Source of the DNA: JBJKPP01 sp046706145
GTDB taxonomy: Bacteria; Bacteroidota; Ignavibacteria; Ignavibacteriales; Ignavibacteriaceae
DNA: 35,267 bases
Direction of reading: 5' to 3'
Assembly: GCA_046706145.1 (NCBI GenBank)
Contig: JBJKPP010000046.1
Span: 1-35,267, forward strand
Part shown: piece by piece, positions 7,929 through 16,663 of the stretch
How the letters are laid out: the number at the start of each line of letters is the position of its first letter
Position numbering within the stretch: the first letter of the stretch is position 1
Made by a program: the position numbers and the translations under genes
Notes under the pieces: model-generated
What the model was told of the DNA's origin: nothing
Database searches by the model: none
The model's input: the letters and a program-made list of their open reading frames with translations, nothing else

Positions 7929-9992
7929 ATGAAAATAAAAACGACATATTCCGCTCTGTCTCTCCGGGTTGGGTCATTCATAGACCGCGCTAAGATGACC
8001 GAACATACCTTCATGATAATTATTGCAATAATAATTGGCATATTGGGTGGATTTGCCGGCGTGGGAATTAGAGCTTTAATCAAAGAAATATCGTTACTCT
8101 TTTTTCCTGGAAACGGTACCTTTTTGGAAAATATTCTCCATTCACCATGGTACATCATTCTATTTGCACCAATTGTGGGCGGTCTTTTGGTTGGACCTAT
8201 AATTTACTTCTTTGCCCCAGAGGCTAAAGGTCATGGCGTCCCCGAAGTAATGGAAGCAATTCTTCTTAAGGGTGGTAGAATAAGACCCATTGTTGTAGTT
8301 ATTAAGGCAATTGCCTCAGCAATATCAATCGGAAGCGGGGGCTCTGTTGGAAGAGAGGGACCGATTGTTCAAATAGGTTCAAGCCTTGGCTCAACGATTG
8401 GACAGTTCTTTAAGGTGCCCACCAAAAAATTAAAAACTCTTGTCGGGTGTGGGGCTGGTGCCGGAATAGCCGCGGCTTTTAATGCTCCAATTGCCGGGGC
8501 CTTATTTGCCGTTGAAATTATTTTAATGGATTTTGCAGTTGCACAGTTTTCTCCTATTGTTATTGCCTCTGTTATGGCCACTGTGGTATCCCATGCTTTT
8601 CAAGGAAACTTTGCAGCTTTCGAAGTAACGGGATATCAATTAATATCCCCCTACGAGATGATTTTCTATTTTGTGCTGGGCGGGTTCTGCGGACTCGTCT
8701 CTTATGCTTTTATAAAAACCCTTTACTTCCTTGAAGATTTTTTCGATAACAAGTTCAAGTTTCCACCTTATCTAAAACCAGTTGTTGGTGGTACTGCTAT
8801 CGGTGTAATCGGTTTATTAGCTCCACAAATTATGGGCGTTGGGTACGATTCTATTAACGAAGCGCTACACAATAATATTGTCTGGTATTTTGCTTTCAGT
8901 TTAATATTTATAAAAATAATTGCTACCTCAATTACTTTGGGCTCGGGTGGTTCAGGGGGAATATTTGCTCCCTCGCTCTTTATGGGTGCGATGTGCGGAG
9001 CTTTTTTTGGTCACTTTGTTCACCAACTTTATCCGGACATTTCTGCTACTGCAGGCGCTTATGCTTTGGTTGCGATGGGTGGATTGGTTGCAGGAACAAC
9101 TCGCGCACCAATTACTGCCATCATTATAGTTTTTGAATTAACGAAAGATTACAACATAATACTTCCTTTGATGATTACATGTATCATAAGTATGATTATT
9201 TCTTCCAAACTTTCAAGAGAATCTATATATACACTTAAGCTTATTTTACGAAACATAAATATTAAAGAAGGCCAGGAAATTAACATAATGGAATCAATTT
9301 TTGTAAATGAAGTTTATAAACATGATTTTGATTTCATTAACATAACAACTGATTTTACGGGAGTAGTTAAATCTATCATTCGGGGCAAAGACCCGGAATT
9401 TCCCGTGATTGATTCAAAGAACAATATTAAGGGGATGATTTCTATTTATGACATAAAAGAATATTTGTACGAAAGAGATGCATTAAAGAATTTGTTAATT
9501 GCGGGCGATATTGCAAGAAACAACTTTCCTGTAGTTACTGCAGGAGAAAGCTGTCAAACCGCCCTGGACAAGATGAGACAGTATGATTTAGAGGGAATCC
9601 CGGTCGTTCTTGCAAATGGCAATAAAAAATTACTTGGGATGCTTTGGCTAAAGGATATACAAGATGCATATCAAAAGGAAGTGGAGAGGAGAGATATTAC
9701 GTCCAGCCTGGCAAGCAGTATTACTATGAAAGATTCACAAACGCAGGTACACTTTTGGGAGGGATATTCAATTTCTGAAATTAATACTCCGAAATCATTC
9801 GTGGGTAAATCCATACGTCAGCTAAATATTAGAACTATCTATGGGGTAGATGTTTTATCTATAAAAACCAATAAAAATGGAGAATCTAAAATTAATGCAA
9901 TCCCAAATCCAGAATATATTATTAACAAAGATGACGTACTAATCGTAGCCGGTGAAATAAAAAATATTAATCTATTAAAAAACATTGAATAA
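7929..9992 (+). CDS. ClC-family chloride channel or Cl-/H+ antiporter with CBS pair and RCK_C domain
   Basis: A 687-residue membrane protein. The ClC core (about 25-435) shows the anion-pathway motifs: GHGVPE at 101-106, GSGGSVGREGP at 135-145 with gating Glu143, GSGGSGGIFAP at 338-348, and Tyr408 in KDYNIILP, matching E. coli ClC Tyr445. Two positions differ from E. coli ClC-ec1. The selectivity-loop serine is His102, and the internal proton glutamate (Glu203 there) is Ile197 here. After the core comes a CBS pair (about 458-516 and 525-585), then a TrkA-C/RCK_C-like domain (about 602-685, with GKSIRQLNIRTIYGVDVLSI), which usually binds a small ligand. It probably moves chloride under nucleotide or ligand control. 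It follows the small exported protein by 16 bp. The ATG at 7929 lacks a clear ribosome-binding site; Met23 is an alternative start. Confidence 0.93.
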   Translation: MKIKTTYSALSLRVGSFIDRAKMTEHTFMIIIAIIIGILGGFAGVGIRALIKEISLLFFPGNGTFLENILHSPWYIILFAPIVGGLLVGPIIYFFAPEAKGHGVPEVMEAILLKGGRIRPIVVVIKAIASAISIGSGGSVGREGPIVQIGSSLGSTIGQFFKVPTKKLKTLVGCGAGAGIAAAFNAPIAGALFAVEIILMDFAVAQFSPIVIASVMATVVSHAFQGNFAAFEVTGYQLISPYEMIFYFVLGGFCGLVSYAFIKTLYFLEDFFDNKFKFPPYLKPVVGGTAIGVIGLLAPQIMGVGYDSINEALHNNIVWYFAFSLIFIKIIATSITLGSGGSGGIFAPSLFMGAMCGAFFGHFVHQLYPDISATAGAYALVAMGGLVAGTTRAPITAIIIVFELTKDYNIILPLMITCIISMIISSKLSRESIYTLKLILRNINIKEGQEINIMESIFVNEVYKHDFDFINITTDFTGVVKSIIRGKDPEFPVIDSKNNIKGMISIYDIKEYLYERDALKNLLIAGDIARNNFPVVTAGESCQTALDKMRQYDLEGIPVVLANGNKKLLGMLWLKDIQDAYQKEVERRDITSSLASSITMKDSQTQVHFWEGYSISEINTPKSFVGKSIRQLNIRTIYGVDVLSIKTNKNGESKINAIPNPEYIINKDDVLIVAGEIKNINLLKNIE

Positions 9993-10049
9993 ATTTCTTT
10001 ACATTATAATTAACGTTCCAATTAGATAACAAAACAGGAGAAACAAAAT

Positions 10050-10424
10050 ATGGCAGAAGGAATTTTACAAAACAGTAGGTTGACTATAAGTAAACTGTCG
10101 GGGGATATGAATTTTGTGGGTCTGTTTTTCATTATAATTGGCGCCCTTGAATGCCTTACCATTGTAGGTGCAATTGTTGGAATTCCATTAATAATTTGTG
10201 GGCTGCGTCTTCGGGAATCTTCAAATTCCTTCAACAACTTCTTAAACACAAACAACGAAGCAGCTCTTGATAGTGCCCTTGAGAGACAAAGTAGATTCTT
10301 TTTCATCCAAAAAGTCTTGATAATAATCTCAATCGTACTTTTTGTGGTTTACTTTATTTTCCTTATTGTATTCGGGCTATCGTTTCTTCATTCCTTTTCT
10401 CAAGGTTATCCTAGCAGTATTTAA
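10050..10424 (+). CDS. Small integral membrane protein (DUF5362-like)
   Basis: A 124-residue protein with three or four predicted membrane helices. A hairpin (FVGLFFIIIGALECLTIVGA and IVGIPLIICGLRL) spans about residues 22-54. A polar stretch rich in Asn, Ser and Glu follows (55-83), then a long hydrophobic segment (VLIIISIVLFVVYFIFLIVF) at about 89-108. The layout resembles the Bacteroidota DUF5362 family, which has no known function; that assignment is from memory of the pattern. The start is well supported by AGGAG followed by AAACAAAAT. It lies 57 bp downstream of the ClC gene and 31 bp upstream of the next gene, so it is probably in the same transcript. Confidence 0.7.
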   Translation: MAEGILQNSRLTISKLSGDMNFVGLFFIIIGALECLTIVGAIVGIPLIICGLRLRESSNSFNNFLNTNNEAALDSALERQSRFFFIQKVLIIISIVLFVVYFIFLIVFGLSFLHSFSQGYPSSI

Positions 10425-10455
10425 TTAATAAAAGTAGATTTTTCGAGGTATAATT

Positions 10456-10950
10456 TTGAAACAACAAAATCCAGACCGGCAGAAAAAATTAGAAGAATTA
10501 AAAAATAAATTTAAACTCCGCGAAAAATCAGATTCTTACCTCAAGAATCTATTTATTCAATGGGGAATACACTTCTCTAAAATAGAGGACGACAAAGAAT
10601 ATTCTAAAATGTTGGAACGTAACAAAGAAAAACCAAATCTATTAGTAGAATATAGAGGGAAAAAAGTTGTTGTCGATTTCATAAGCAAACACGATCCGGT
10701 CTGGATTGTTGATAAACTAACTGTAAAAAACTATAACGCATGGATAGAAAAATTAAATCTCCCGCTTTTAGTTGTCTTCTTTGCCTTTGACGAGAGAGAC
10801 TCTCTCGTTGATAAACGGGTAGCAAAATTAGGTACACATGTTTACGTCGATTCTAACAACGGGGAATCAAATGGAAAACAATGTGTTGAATTTACAGACG
10901 AGCTCCCGGGATTTGATAAGGTTAATATGCTAAAATTATTGGGTTTATGA
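10456..10950 (+). CDS. Hypothetical protein, possible degenerate PD-(D/E)XK-like fold
   Basis: A 164-residue soluble protein with a highly charged N-terminus (residues 1-30, mostly Lys, Glu, Arg and Gln, probably helical). The middle reads LLVEYRGKKVVVDFISKH, then KNYNAWIEKLNLPLLVVFF: two strands with acidic and Lys positions, a helix with Tyr-Asn-Ala-Trp, then Pro and a hydrophobic strand. This order is reminiscent of DUF4365/restriction-endonuclease-like folds, but the usual PD and ExK signature is not intact (PN, then DFISK). I do not claim nuclease activity. The start is TTG at 10456 with GAGG eight bases upstream; no ATG precedes it in frame. It ends the plus-strand run that begins with the small exported protein. 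Confidence 0.65.
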   Translation: MKQQNPDRQKKLEELKNKFKLREKSDSYLKNLFIQWGIHFSKIEDDKEYSKMLERNKEKPNLLVEYRGKKVVVDFISKHDPVWIVDKLTVKNYNAWIEKLNLPLLVVFFAFDERDSLVDKRVAKLGTHVYVDSNNGESNGKQCVEFTDELPGFDKVNMLKLLGL

Positions 10951-11047
10951 ATTGGCAAAATGTGTTCTGCTTTACGCTTAGAGATAGGCCGATCTAATCT
11001 TCGCGTTTGTTTTGTTAAACTCACTCGGGCCGCGCCTTCTTTTAATA

Positions 11048-13756
11048 TTAGTAATAATAGCCAATCGAAAAATAAAACTCCGTATCGCCCCAACTAATCG
11101 GATTTTCAGGAAGGTTCTTTATAAACTTAAAGCTCTTTCCTACAGAAAAATCGGCCGGACCTACCGGTGTGTCGAAAGATATTGTGGTTCCTATTCCGTC
11201 TCTTAAATCCTTAAACCTAATATCATCACGCACTGGCCACGTAGAACCAAGATCATATCTTGCGCTAATGTAAGTATCAAAGAATATTTTAAATGGCAGT
11301 TTGTAACGATATTCTAAAGAGGTCAAAAATATTTGCCTTCCTCTATATTCATCTTCTCTGGTTCCAAAAAACATCTCTTGTCCACCCAAAGAATATTCCT
11401 CTGTTAAAGGCATCGTCTTATCTGCAAAACCCATCATGATTCTGGGTGTGAACGTGCTAACACCATCTATTGTTATGTGGTTCTTATAATCAAACCCAAT
11501 ATTTGAAAAGCTCACTTGACCACCTAACATCTTTTGTGCGGTTTCATAATAGCCGTTAAAATACACTCCTTTAGTAGGATATGGGTATTTGTCTTGTGTG
11601 TCAATAGTTGTACTTACTTTTAAGCTTACAACTTTAGTTTTAAAAGGATCTTGTGTGCTATTTTGAATATTTTTAAGCTGCTCAAATTTATAATCCCCTT
11701 CAAATATCAGGTTCCCAAACTTTCCTGCCTGAGTTCCTAATCCTACTGAACCCCCATAATATATTTGTCTATACTCTCCATTTATTCCCATGGAAAATGT
11801 TCTATCTGTACTTGTGGGTTCTGGTATGTAGTTATAAGCGTCATTATACTTATAGAAAGCATCTAATCTGTAAGTTAAATATGTATTGAAAATGCGATTT
11901 GATTTCTGCTCTAAAGTATATGCCCTATTCCTAGCCCCGCCAATTAGATTTAGTCCAAGTTCCGCGCCCGAACCGAAAAGATTTTCATCTCTTAAATCCA
12001 AGTTTATCAGAGCCTTATCTTCATTATCTACTCTAAATCCGACTCTCATCAAACTGGATGGCTTCTCGGAAACCCTTACCACAATATCGTCATTCGCTCC
12101 ATGTTTGTTTACGATCAACACTATATCACTGAAAAGATTCGTGCTGGTAAGATTTACCAGACCGTCCGACACATTGTCATACAAAAAATGGTCCCCCTTC
12201 CTAAAAGGAAGCTCTCTTTCTATTACTGAGTTGTTTGTGTATTTATTTCCTTCTATCTTAATATTTGATATTAAACCCTCATCGAATGCAAGCAGCAACT
12301 TCCCCGTATTTTTATCAAAACTTAAACTATCAAGGCCGGCAAGCGAATATCCTTTGCTTCGATAAAGGTTTATAACTTTTATTATCTCGGACACCACGGC
12401 TCTACTATTAAATGGTCTATTAATGAGTGATGCGAAAATAGAGTCCATCTTGTCTTGTTTGAACAAACTAATTCCTTGTAGCACCACTTTTCTTACTTCG
12501 GGATTATCTTGAGCATCAAATTGTATTTTACATACATTTCCCTGCAGTTCAACCGTAGCTTTGATACTTTTATAGTTTCCGCTATTTAGCGCCTTGGCCA
12601 TATATTCTTGTATCTCAATATTTGATACGGAGTCACTAAGTCCTTTTTCAGCCACAAATTCCCTTCCTATTCCAGAAGAATCTGTTTCTATTAACATTCC
12701 TTTTATATAAAGAACTTTTTCGCTTTTCATAAGATTGTGCACAAACGAGGAGTCTATTTCCTTTTTAAGTGCTGACATTTTTTTTACAGCATAACGGTAA
12801 CCAAATTCAACAAGAGAATCCGTCTTCGCAAAGTCAGTGGCGGTAATATCACCAAGTTCTGGCGTTAGAACAAAGTTTGCATTCTCAAGTTGGTCTCTAT
12901 TCAAAATTTTCATGGGAATACTAACTATCTGGTCAGCCACATTCCATGGATATTGAAGTTGTTGTTTATCGTGGAGTGGACTAGTGGCATTTATTGCTAT
13001 CACGAAGTTACTTTCCTTAGCTGCAACATCTACAGGCACATTTGCAATTAATCCGCCATCTACCAAAATCAGACTATCCATTTTTACTGGGGACAGCAAA
13101 AAAGAAACGCTGGAACTCGCCCTCATGGCCTGACTTAACGAGCCCTTGTCTAACACAATTTGTTTGCCTGTAACTAAATCTGTACACACTGCCTTATACC
13201 CATACAATAAATTATTGAAATTGCCGTTTGCATGAATGGGTGCTTGCAGCGTTAATAGATTCAAAAAATTAGAAAGTCTTTGTCCTGTATTTATTGAAGT
13301 TGGAAGCATTGGTGTCAATCCGTTAAGCCTTAAAGAAAAAATTGCTTTGTCTTCTGTCACTTTTTGGTCAATAAACAAATCTCTTCGGTTGCTTTCCCTG
13401 GAAGAACCCAGGAGATCTTCCCAGTTTGTATTATTTGCTATTGAATCTAACTGTCTGGGGGTATAGCCTGCGGAAAAAAGCCCGCCTACAACGCTCCCCA
13501 TGCTTGTTCCAATTATATAATCGATGTGAATGCCGTACTCTAGGAGGGCCTTCAAAACTCCAATTTGTGAAAGTCCTCTTGCTCCGCCACCACTAAGAGC
13601 CAAAGCTATTTTGGGATATTCTTTCGGGACTACTTCGGTTAATCCGAATGGTAGTGTCTGCGTATCGGTTTTAAGTACTATAGAATATTTTGTCTGTGGT
13701 AATATTGTGGCAAAAAATAGAGCAGAAAAAAGAAATATTTTAAAAATATTTGTCAT
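11048..13756 (-). CDS. Patatin-like phospholipase with POTRA and outer-membrane barrel (type Vd, PlpD-like)
   Basis: A 902-residue protein with a signal peptide (about 1-20) and a patatin domain from about residue 48 to 330. The oxyanion motif GGGARG is at 56-61, nucleophile Ser85 is in GTSMG, and catalytic Asp233 is in DGG, so the lipid-hydrolase dyad is intact. A connecting region with POTRA-like sequence follows (about 400-560, including DEGLISNIKIEGNKYTNNS), then a 16-strand-type Omp85/D15 barrel (about 575-902), ending in aromatic residues FYFSIGYYY as outer-membrane barrels do. The order patatin-POTRA-barrel is that of PlpD/FplA, the type Vd autotransporters. It sits 34 bp behind yidC on the same strand, at the end of the rpmH-rnpA-yidD-yidC set. 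No convincing ribosome-binding site is visible. Confidence 0.9.
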   Translation of the reverse strand: MTNIFKIFLFSALFFATILPQTKYSIVLKTDTQTLPFGLTEVVPKEYPKIALALSGGGARGLSQIGVLKALLEYGIHIDYIIGTSMGSVVGGLFSAGYTPRQLDSIANNTNWEDLLGSSRESNRRDLFIDQKVTEDKAIFSLRLNGLTPMLPTSINTGQRLSNFLNLLTLQAPIHANGNFNNLLYGYKAVCTDLVTGKQIVLDKGSLSQAMRASSSVSFLLSPVKMDSLILVDGGLIANVPVDVAAKESNFVIAINATSPLHDKQQLQYPWNVADQIVSIPMKILNRDQLENANFVLTPELGDITATDFAKTDSLVEFGYRYAVKKMSALKKEIDSSFVHNLMKSEKVLYIKGMLIETDSSGIGREFVAEKGLSDSVSNIEIQEYMAKALNSGNYKSIKATVELQGNVCKIQFDAQDNPEVRKVVLQGISLFKQDKMDSIFASLINRPFNSRAVVSEIIKVINLYRSKGYSLAGLDSLSFDKNTGKLLLAFDEGLISNIKIEGNKYTNNSVIERELPFRKGDHFLYDNVSDGLVNLTSTNLFSDIVLIVNKHGANDDIVVRVSEKPSSLMRVGFRVDNEDKALINLDLRDENLFGSGAELGLNLIGGARNRAYTLEQKSNRIFNTYLTYRLDAFYKYNDAYNYIPEPTSTDRTFSMGINGEYRQIYYGGSVGLGTQAGKFGNLIFEGDYKFEQLKNIQNSTQDPFKTKVVSLKVSTTIDTQDKYPYPTKGVYFNGYYETAQKMLGGQVSFSNIGFDYKNHITIDGVSTFTPRIMMGFADKTMPLTEEYSLGGQEMFFGTREDEYRGRQIFLTSLEYRYKLPFKIFFDTYISARYDLGSTWPVRDDIRFKDLRDGIGTTISFDTPVGPADFSVGKSFKFIKNLPENPISWGDTEFYFSIGYYY

Positions 13757-13790
13757 TTTTTATTACATCGTATTTTCCGGGCTGAGGCAA

Positions 13791-15674
13791 CTAACGGCGT
13801 TTCCTTTGCTGCTGCTGAGTTTTGGCATTTTGTTCCGCAGCTTCCATCATTCTTTGCATAAATCCTTTTTTTCTATTTGCATTTTTTACAGGTTGCAGTT
13901 CTGCATTATCGTGCTTATGATTAATGTAATATTGCTGTCCTATCGAAAAAATATTAAACATAAAATAATAAAGATTTAACCCTGATGGAAAACTCATAAA
14001 CAACAAAGTCATCGCTATCGGCATAATGTAAACCAACCCCTGCTGTTTTGGGTCCTTTACAGTCATCTTTTGTTGAATAAATGTAGTAATCCCCATCAAA
14101 ATAGCTAGACCACTTATAACATCTACTCCAACAAGTGGAAGCTTAAATGGAAGAGTATAAATTACATCTGGCTGCGACAGATCTTTAATCCAGAAAATAA
14201 AGGGCTGCTGACGTAATTCAACCGCTACCCTTAACAAATCATACAGAGCAATAAATATTGGCATTTGTAGTACAAGCGGAAGACAGCCACCCGCTGGGTT
14301 TACCCCATATGTCGAATAGAGTTTCATCGTTTCTTTTTGCTGCTTCTGCGGATCGTCTTTATACTTTTCTTTTAGCTCTGTTATTTTCGGCTGAAGAAGC
14401 TGCATCTTCTTCATTGATTGGTAGCTGGACTTAGTAAACGGATAAAGAACAAACTTTATAACCAAAGAGAAAACTATTATTACAAAGCCGTAGTTTGGTA
14501 TAAATGTATGAAGAAAGTTAAAAAGAGGAAGAAGTATATATTCTGAGATTGGTCTAATTAAAAAGCTCAGTCCCAAGAAACTTCCAAAATCAACAACTGC
14601 CGTAAGGTTGTGCCCGTATTGTTTTAATATGTTATAATCTACTGGGCCTATATAAACTGTAAAGTCTTTCTTTTCATCTGCCATATTTCCAAAAGGAACA
14701 GTTAGGTGGACATTATATGTTTCGTTTTCACCATCATTTCCTACGGCTTTTCCCTGACCTTCCACGTAAGCCCCATTGACTTCGGAAGAATTTTGCGGAG
14801 CTATTATTGCAGCAAAATATTTGTCTCTAACCGCTACCCAGCCAACTCTTCCATTAAACGTTTTCTCTTTTTTTTCCCCCTTCGATGCATCTACTGTAAC
14901 CTGTTCTCCTCCATAATATACGCTGGCATTTGCAGAACGAGCTTCATCTACGGAATTCTTTTCAACAAAACGAATTCCATTTGACCAAACCAAATCATAT
15001 GCGTTATTACTTATTATATCATTCATTCCCATAAGTTCTATTTCGCTTCTAAAGCTATATTTGTCTCCGTAGAATACGAAGGTTTTCCGTATATACTTAT
15101 TTTCTGCAACATTATACGTAAAGGAGATAGTTAGGGAGTCACCGTTTTTCACTACATATTTGGCCTTGGGTGCATTAACCGCGAAATTGAGGTTTGCTGT
15201 GTTTACCGCTTTCCCATCTGTAGTAACAAAGGAAAGGTTATATTCATCCCCTTTTTCGTAATTAATTAGCTGAACGTGTGTACGATAAAAGTTTGCCGTA
15301 TCGCTGCTGCGTGCAGAATACCAATTTTTAAATTTCTTAAGGTAATACTTTTTTATGGTTCCGCCCTTTGTGGATAATTCCAGTTCAACAAGACTATTCT
15401 CAACTGTAATTATTCTTCCGCCTTTTTCTGTAGGAGTAAAGTATTTTCCATAATCCAACGTATCTGCATTGTTAATGTGTTTTATAATAGGCGCGGGAAC
15501 TTTGGTTTCTTTAGTTTTCTCAACTTCTTTTTGGGAGTTTGTAGTATCATTAACTACCGTAGTAGTATCTTTTCCACCGGGCTGCTGTTTGGGTGGCTCG
15601 GGCGCATTTAAAAACAACCAAACTATGAGTATCACTCCAATTAGAATAAAGCCTATTGTTGAATTTCTATCCAT
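13791..15674 (-). CDS. yidC: Membrane protein insertase YidC
   Basis: A 627-residue YidC/Oxa1/Alb3 insertase that places proteins in the inner membrane with or without SecYEG. A first helix (residues 6-23) precedes a Thr/Lys/Glu-rich linker, the large periplasmic P1 domain (about 75-340), and the conserved five-helix core (about 355-585, with the ELKEKYKDDPQKQQKETMKLY coiled-coil loop and YGVNPAGGCLPLVLQMPIF). The groove residue that is Arg366 in E. coli appears here as Lys407 (VIKFVLYP). The C-terminal tail is rich in Gln and ends RKRR; basic tails in this family help bind ribosomes. The yidD start lies 11 bp upstream of the yidC start codon. Confidence 0.97.
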   Translation of the reverse strand: MDRNSTIGFILIGVILIVWLFLNAPEPPKQQPGGKDTTTVVNDTTNSQKEVEKTKETKVPAPIIKHINNADTLDYGKYFTPTEKGGRIITVENSLVELELSTKGGTIKKYYLKKFKNWYSARSSDTANFYRTHVQLINYEKGDEYNLSFVTTDGKAVNTANLNFAVNAPKAKYVVKNGDSLTISFTYNVAENKYIRKTFVFYGDKYSFRSEIELMGMNDIISNNAYDLVWSNGIRFVEKNSVDEARSANASVYYGGEQVTVDASKGEKKEKTFNGRVGWVAVRDKYFAAIIAPQNSSEVNGAYVEGQGKAVGNDGENETYNVHLTVPFGNMADEKKDFTVYIGPVDYNILKQYGHNLTAVVDFGSFLGLSFLIRPISEYILLPLFNFLHTFIPNYGFVIIVFSLVIKFVLYPFTKSSYQSMKKMQLLQPKITELKEKYKDDPQKQQKETMKLYSTYGVNPAGGCLPLVLQMPIFIALYDLLRVAVELRQQPFIFWIKDLSQPDVIYTLPFKLPLVGVDVISGLAILMGITTFIQQKMTVKDPKQQGLVYIMPIAMTLLFMSFPSGLNLYYFMFNIFSIGQQYYINHKHDNAELQPVKNANRKKGFMQRMMEAAEQNAKTQQQQRKRR

Positions 15675-15685
15675 CTACTTTCCAA

Positions 15686-15895
15686 TTATTTAAGAGGATC
15701 GTAACCACCCTTGTTAAAAGGATTACACCTCAATATTCTCCACACCGTTTTTGCTCCTCCTTTTATGACACCGTATTTTGTAAACGCCTGGATGCCATAT
15801 TCAGAGCAGCTGGGATAAAACCTGCATGATGGTGGAAGAATTGGTGAAATGAATTTCTGATATCCCTTAATAAGAAATACAAAAAGTCTCCACAT
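15686..15895 (-). CDS. yidD: Membrane protein insertion efficiency factor YidD
   Basis: A 69-residue protein of the YidD (DUF37) family, which helps YidC insert membrane proteins. The whole family pattern is present: an amphipathic N-terminus (MWRLFVFLIKGYQKFISP), the PSCRFYPSCSEYG cysteine cluster, and ILRCNPFNKGGYDPL near the end. Length is typical. The start ATG directly abuts the rnpA stop codon, with no bases between, so translation is probably coupled. yidC follows 11 bp downstream. Confidence 0.97.
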   Translation of the reverse strand: MWRLFVFLIKGYQKFISPILPPSCRFYPSCSEYGIQAFTKYGVIKGGAKTVWRILRCNPFNKGGYDPLK

Positions 15896-16297
15896 TTATA
15901 TATTATTCCTAATTTTTAACATTATATCTTCAACGCCAGGCATAATTTCTTGTATTCCGATTCTCTTGGTTTCTTTCTGGTTTAAGGTACCTGCTGCAAA
16001 CACTACCTTTAGTAGTATTTTTTTTCTTATACAGTTTTCCACGAGTGTTGCTTTGTTAAGTCTAAAAGACTCTCTTACTAATCTTTTGAGGCGATTTCTC
16101 CAAACTGCTTTGCCTGCCCTCTTTTTAATCGCAACACCCATTTTTACTCCGTGTTCTAATTGAGGATTCGCTTCAGTGATGTAAAACGCCTTGATTCTTT
16201 TGTCTTTTGAAAAAACGTGTTTGCCTATAGAAAAGATTTTTTCGAAGTCTTTTTTGCTTTTAATTCTCTCTTTTGATATTAACCCGTACCTGGCCAA
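15896..16297 (-). CDS. rnpA: Ribonuclease P protein component
   Basis: A 133-residue basic protein that assists the RNase P RNA in tRNA 5'-end maturation. The RNR signature lies at residues 59-79 (KRAGKAVWRNRLKRLVRESF), and the N-terminus RIKSKKDFEKIFSIG is typical. The start is a TTG at 16297-16295, five bases after the rpmH stop. The only nearby ATG (16313-16311) is out of frame, so TTG is the best choice. The C-terminus is slightly longer than in many homologues. Translational coupling to rpmH is likely given the spacing. The partner RNA gene rnpB is not in this window. Confidence 0.96.
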   Translation of the reverse strand: MARYGLISKERIKSKKDFEKIFSIGKHVFSKDKRIKAFYITEANPQLEHGVKMGVAIKKRAGKAVWRNRLKRLVRESFRLNKATLVENCIRKKILLKVVFAAGTLNQKETKRIGIQEIMPGVEDIMLKIRNNI

Positions 16298-16302
16298 CGA
16301 AC

Positions 16303-16449
16303 TTATTTCTCATCGCTAACTGTTAACTTTTTCCTTCCTTTTGCTCTCCTTCTTGCCAAGACTTTTCTTCCGTTCTTAGTCTTCATCCTTTCCCGAAAAC
16401 CATGCTTATTTTTCCTTTTTCGGTTACTTGGCTGATATGTTCTTTTCAT
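16303..16449 (-). CDS. rpmH: 50S ribosomal protein L34
   Basis: A 48-residue, very basic protein starting MKRTYQPSNRKRKNKHGF and continuing RERMKTKNGRKVLARRRAKG, the L34 family signature. It is the first gene of the minus-strand set that runs into rnpA, yidD and yidC. AAGGAG lies 8 bases upstream of the start at 16449. An out-of-frame ATG at 16453-16451 overlaps the start region and is not used. The ending KLTVSDEK is a few residues longer than in E. coli. Confidence 0.97.
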   Translation of the reverse strand: MKRTYQPSNRKRKNKHGFRERMKTKNGRKVLARRRAKGRKKLTVSDEK

Positions 16450-16635
16450 TCATTATCTCCTTTTTCAAAAGATTACAAAATTAGCCAATATGCCCCTAAT
16501 AAACAATGTAGTTTTTATAGAATTAATCCTCTATCATTTTTATTCAGAAAAATGTTTTTTCGCGTATACTAAAATTAATTTGCACTGGTAATTAATAAAT
16601 CATATTTTTCAACAGGGTTAGGCTATATAATAAGA

Positions 16636-16655
16636 TGTGAATATCTTGTGGATAT
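16636..16655 (-). promoter_or_regulatory. Tandem pair of near-consensus DnaA boxes
   Basis: TGTGAATAT (16636-16644) and TGTGGATAT (16647-16655) are each one base off the reverse-complement DnaA box TGTGNATAA. Their starts are 11 bp apart, about one helical turn, so two DnaA molecules would bind on the same face. Confidence 0.65.
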
Positions 16656-16663
16656 TTTTTTAT

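Noticed and set aside
10946..10996. ATGA-coupled 16-codon frame after the 164-residue orphan
   Set aside because: No conserved-looking sequence and it ends in the convergent intergenic gap; likely chance.
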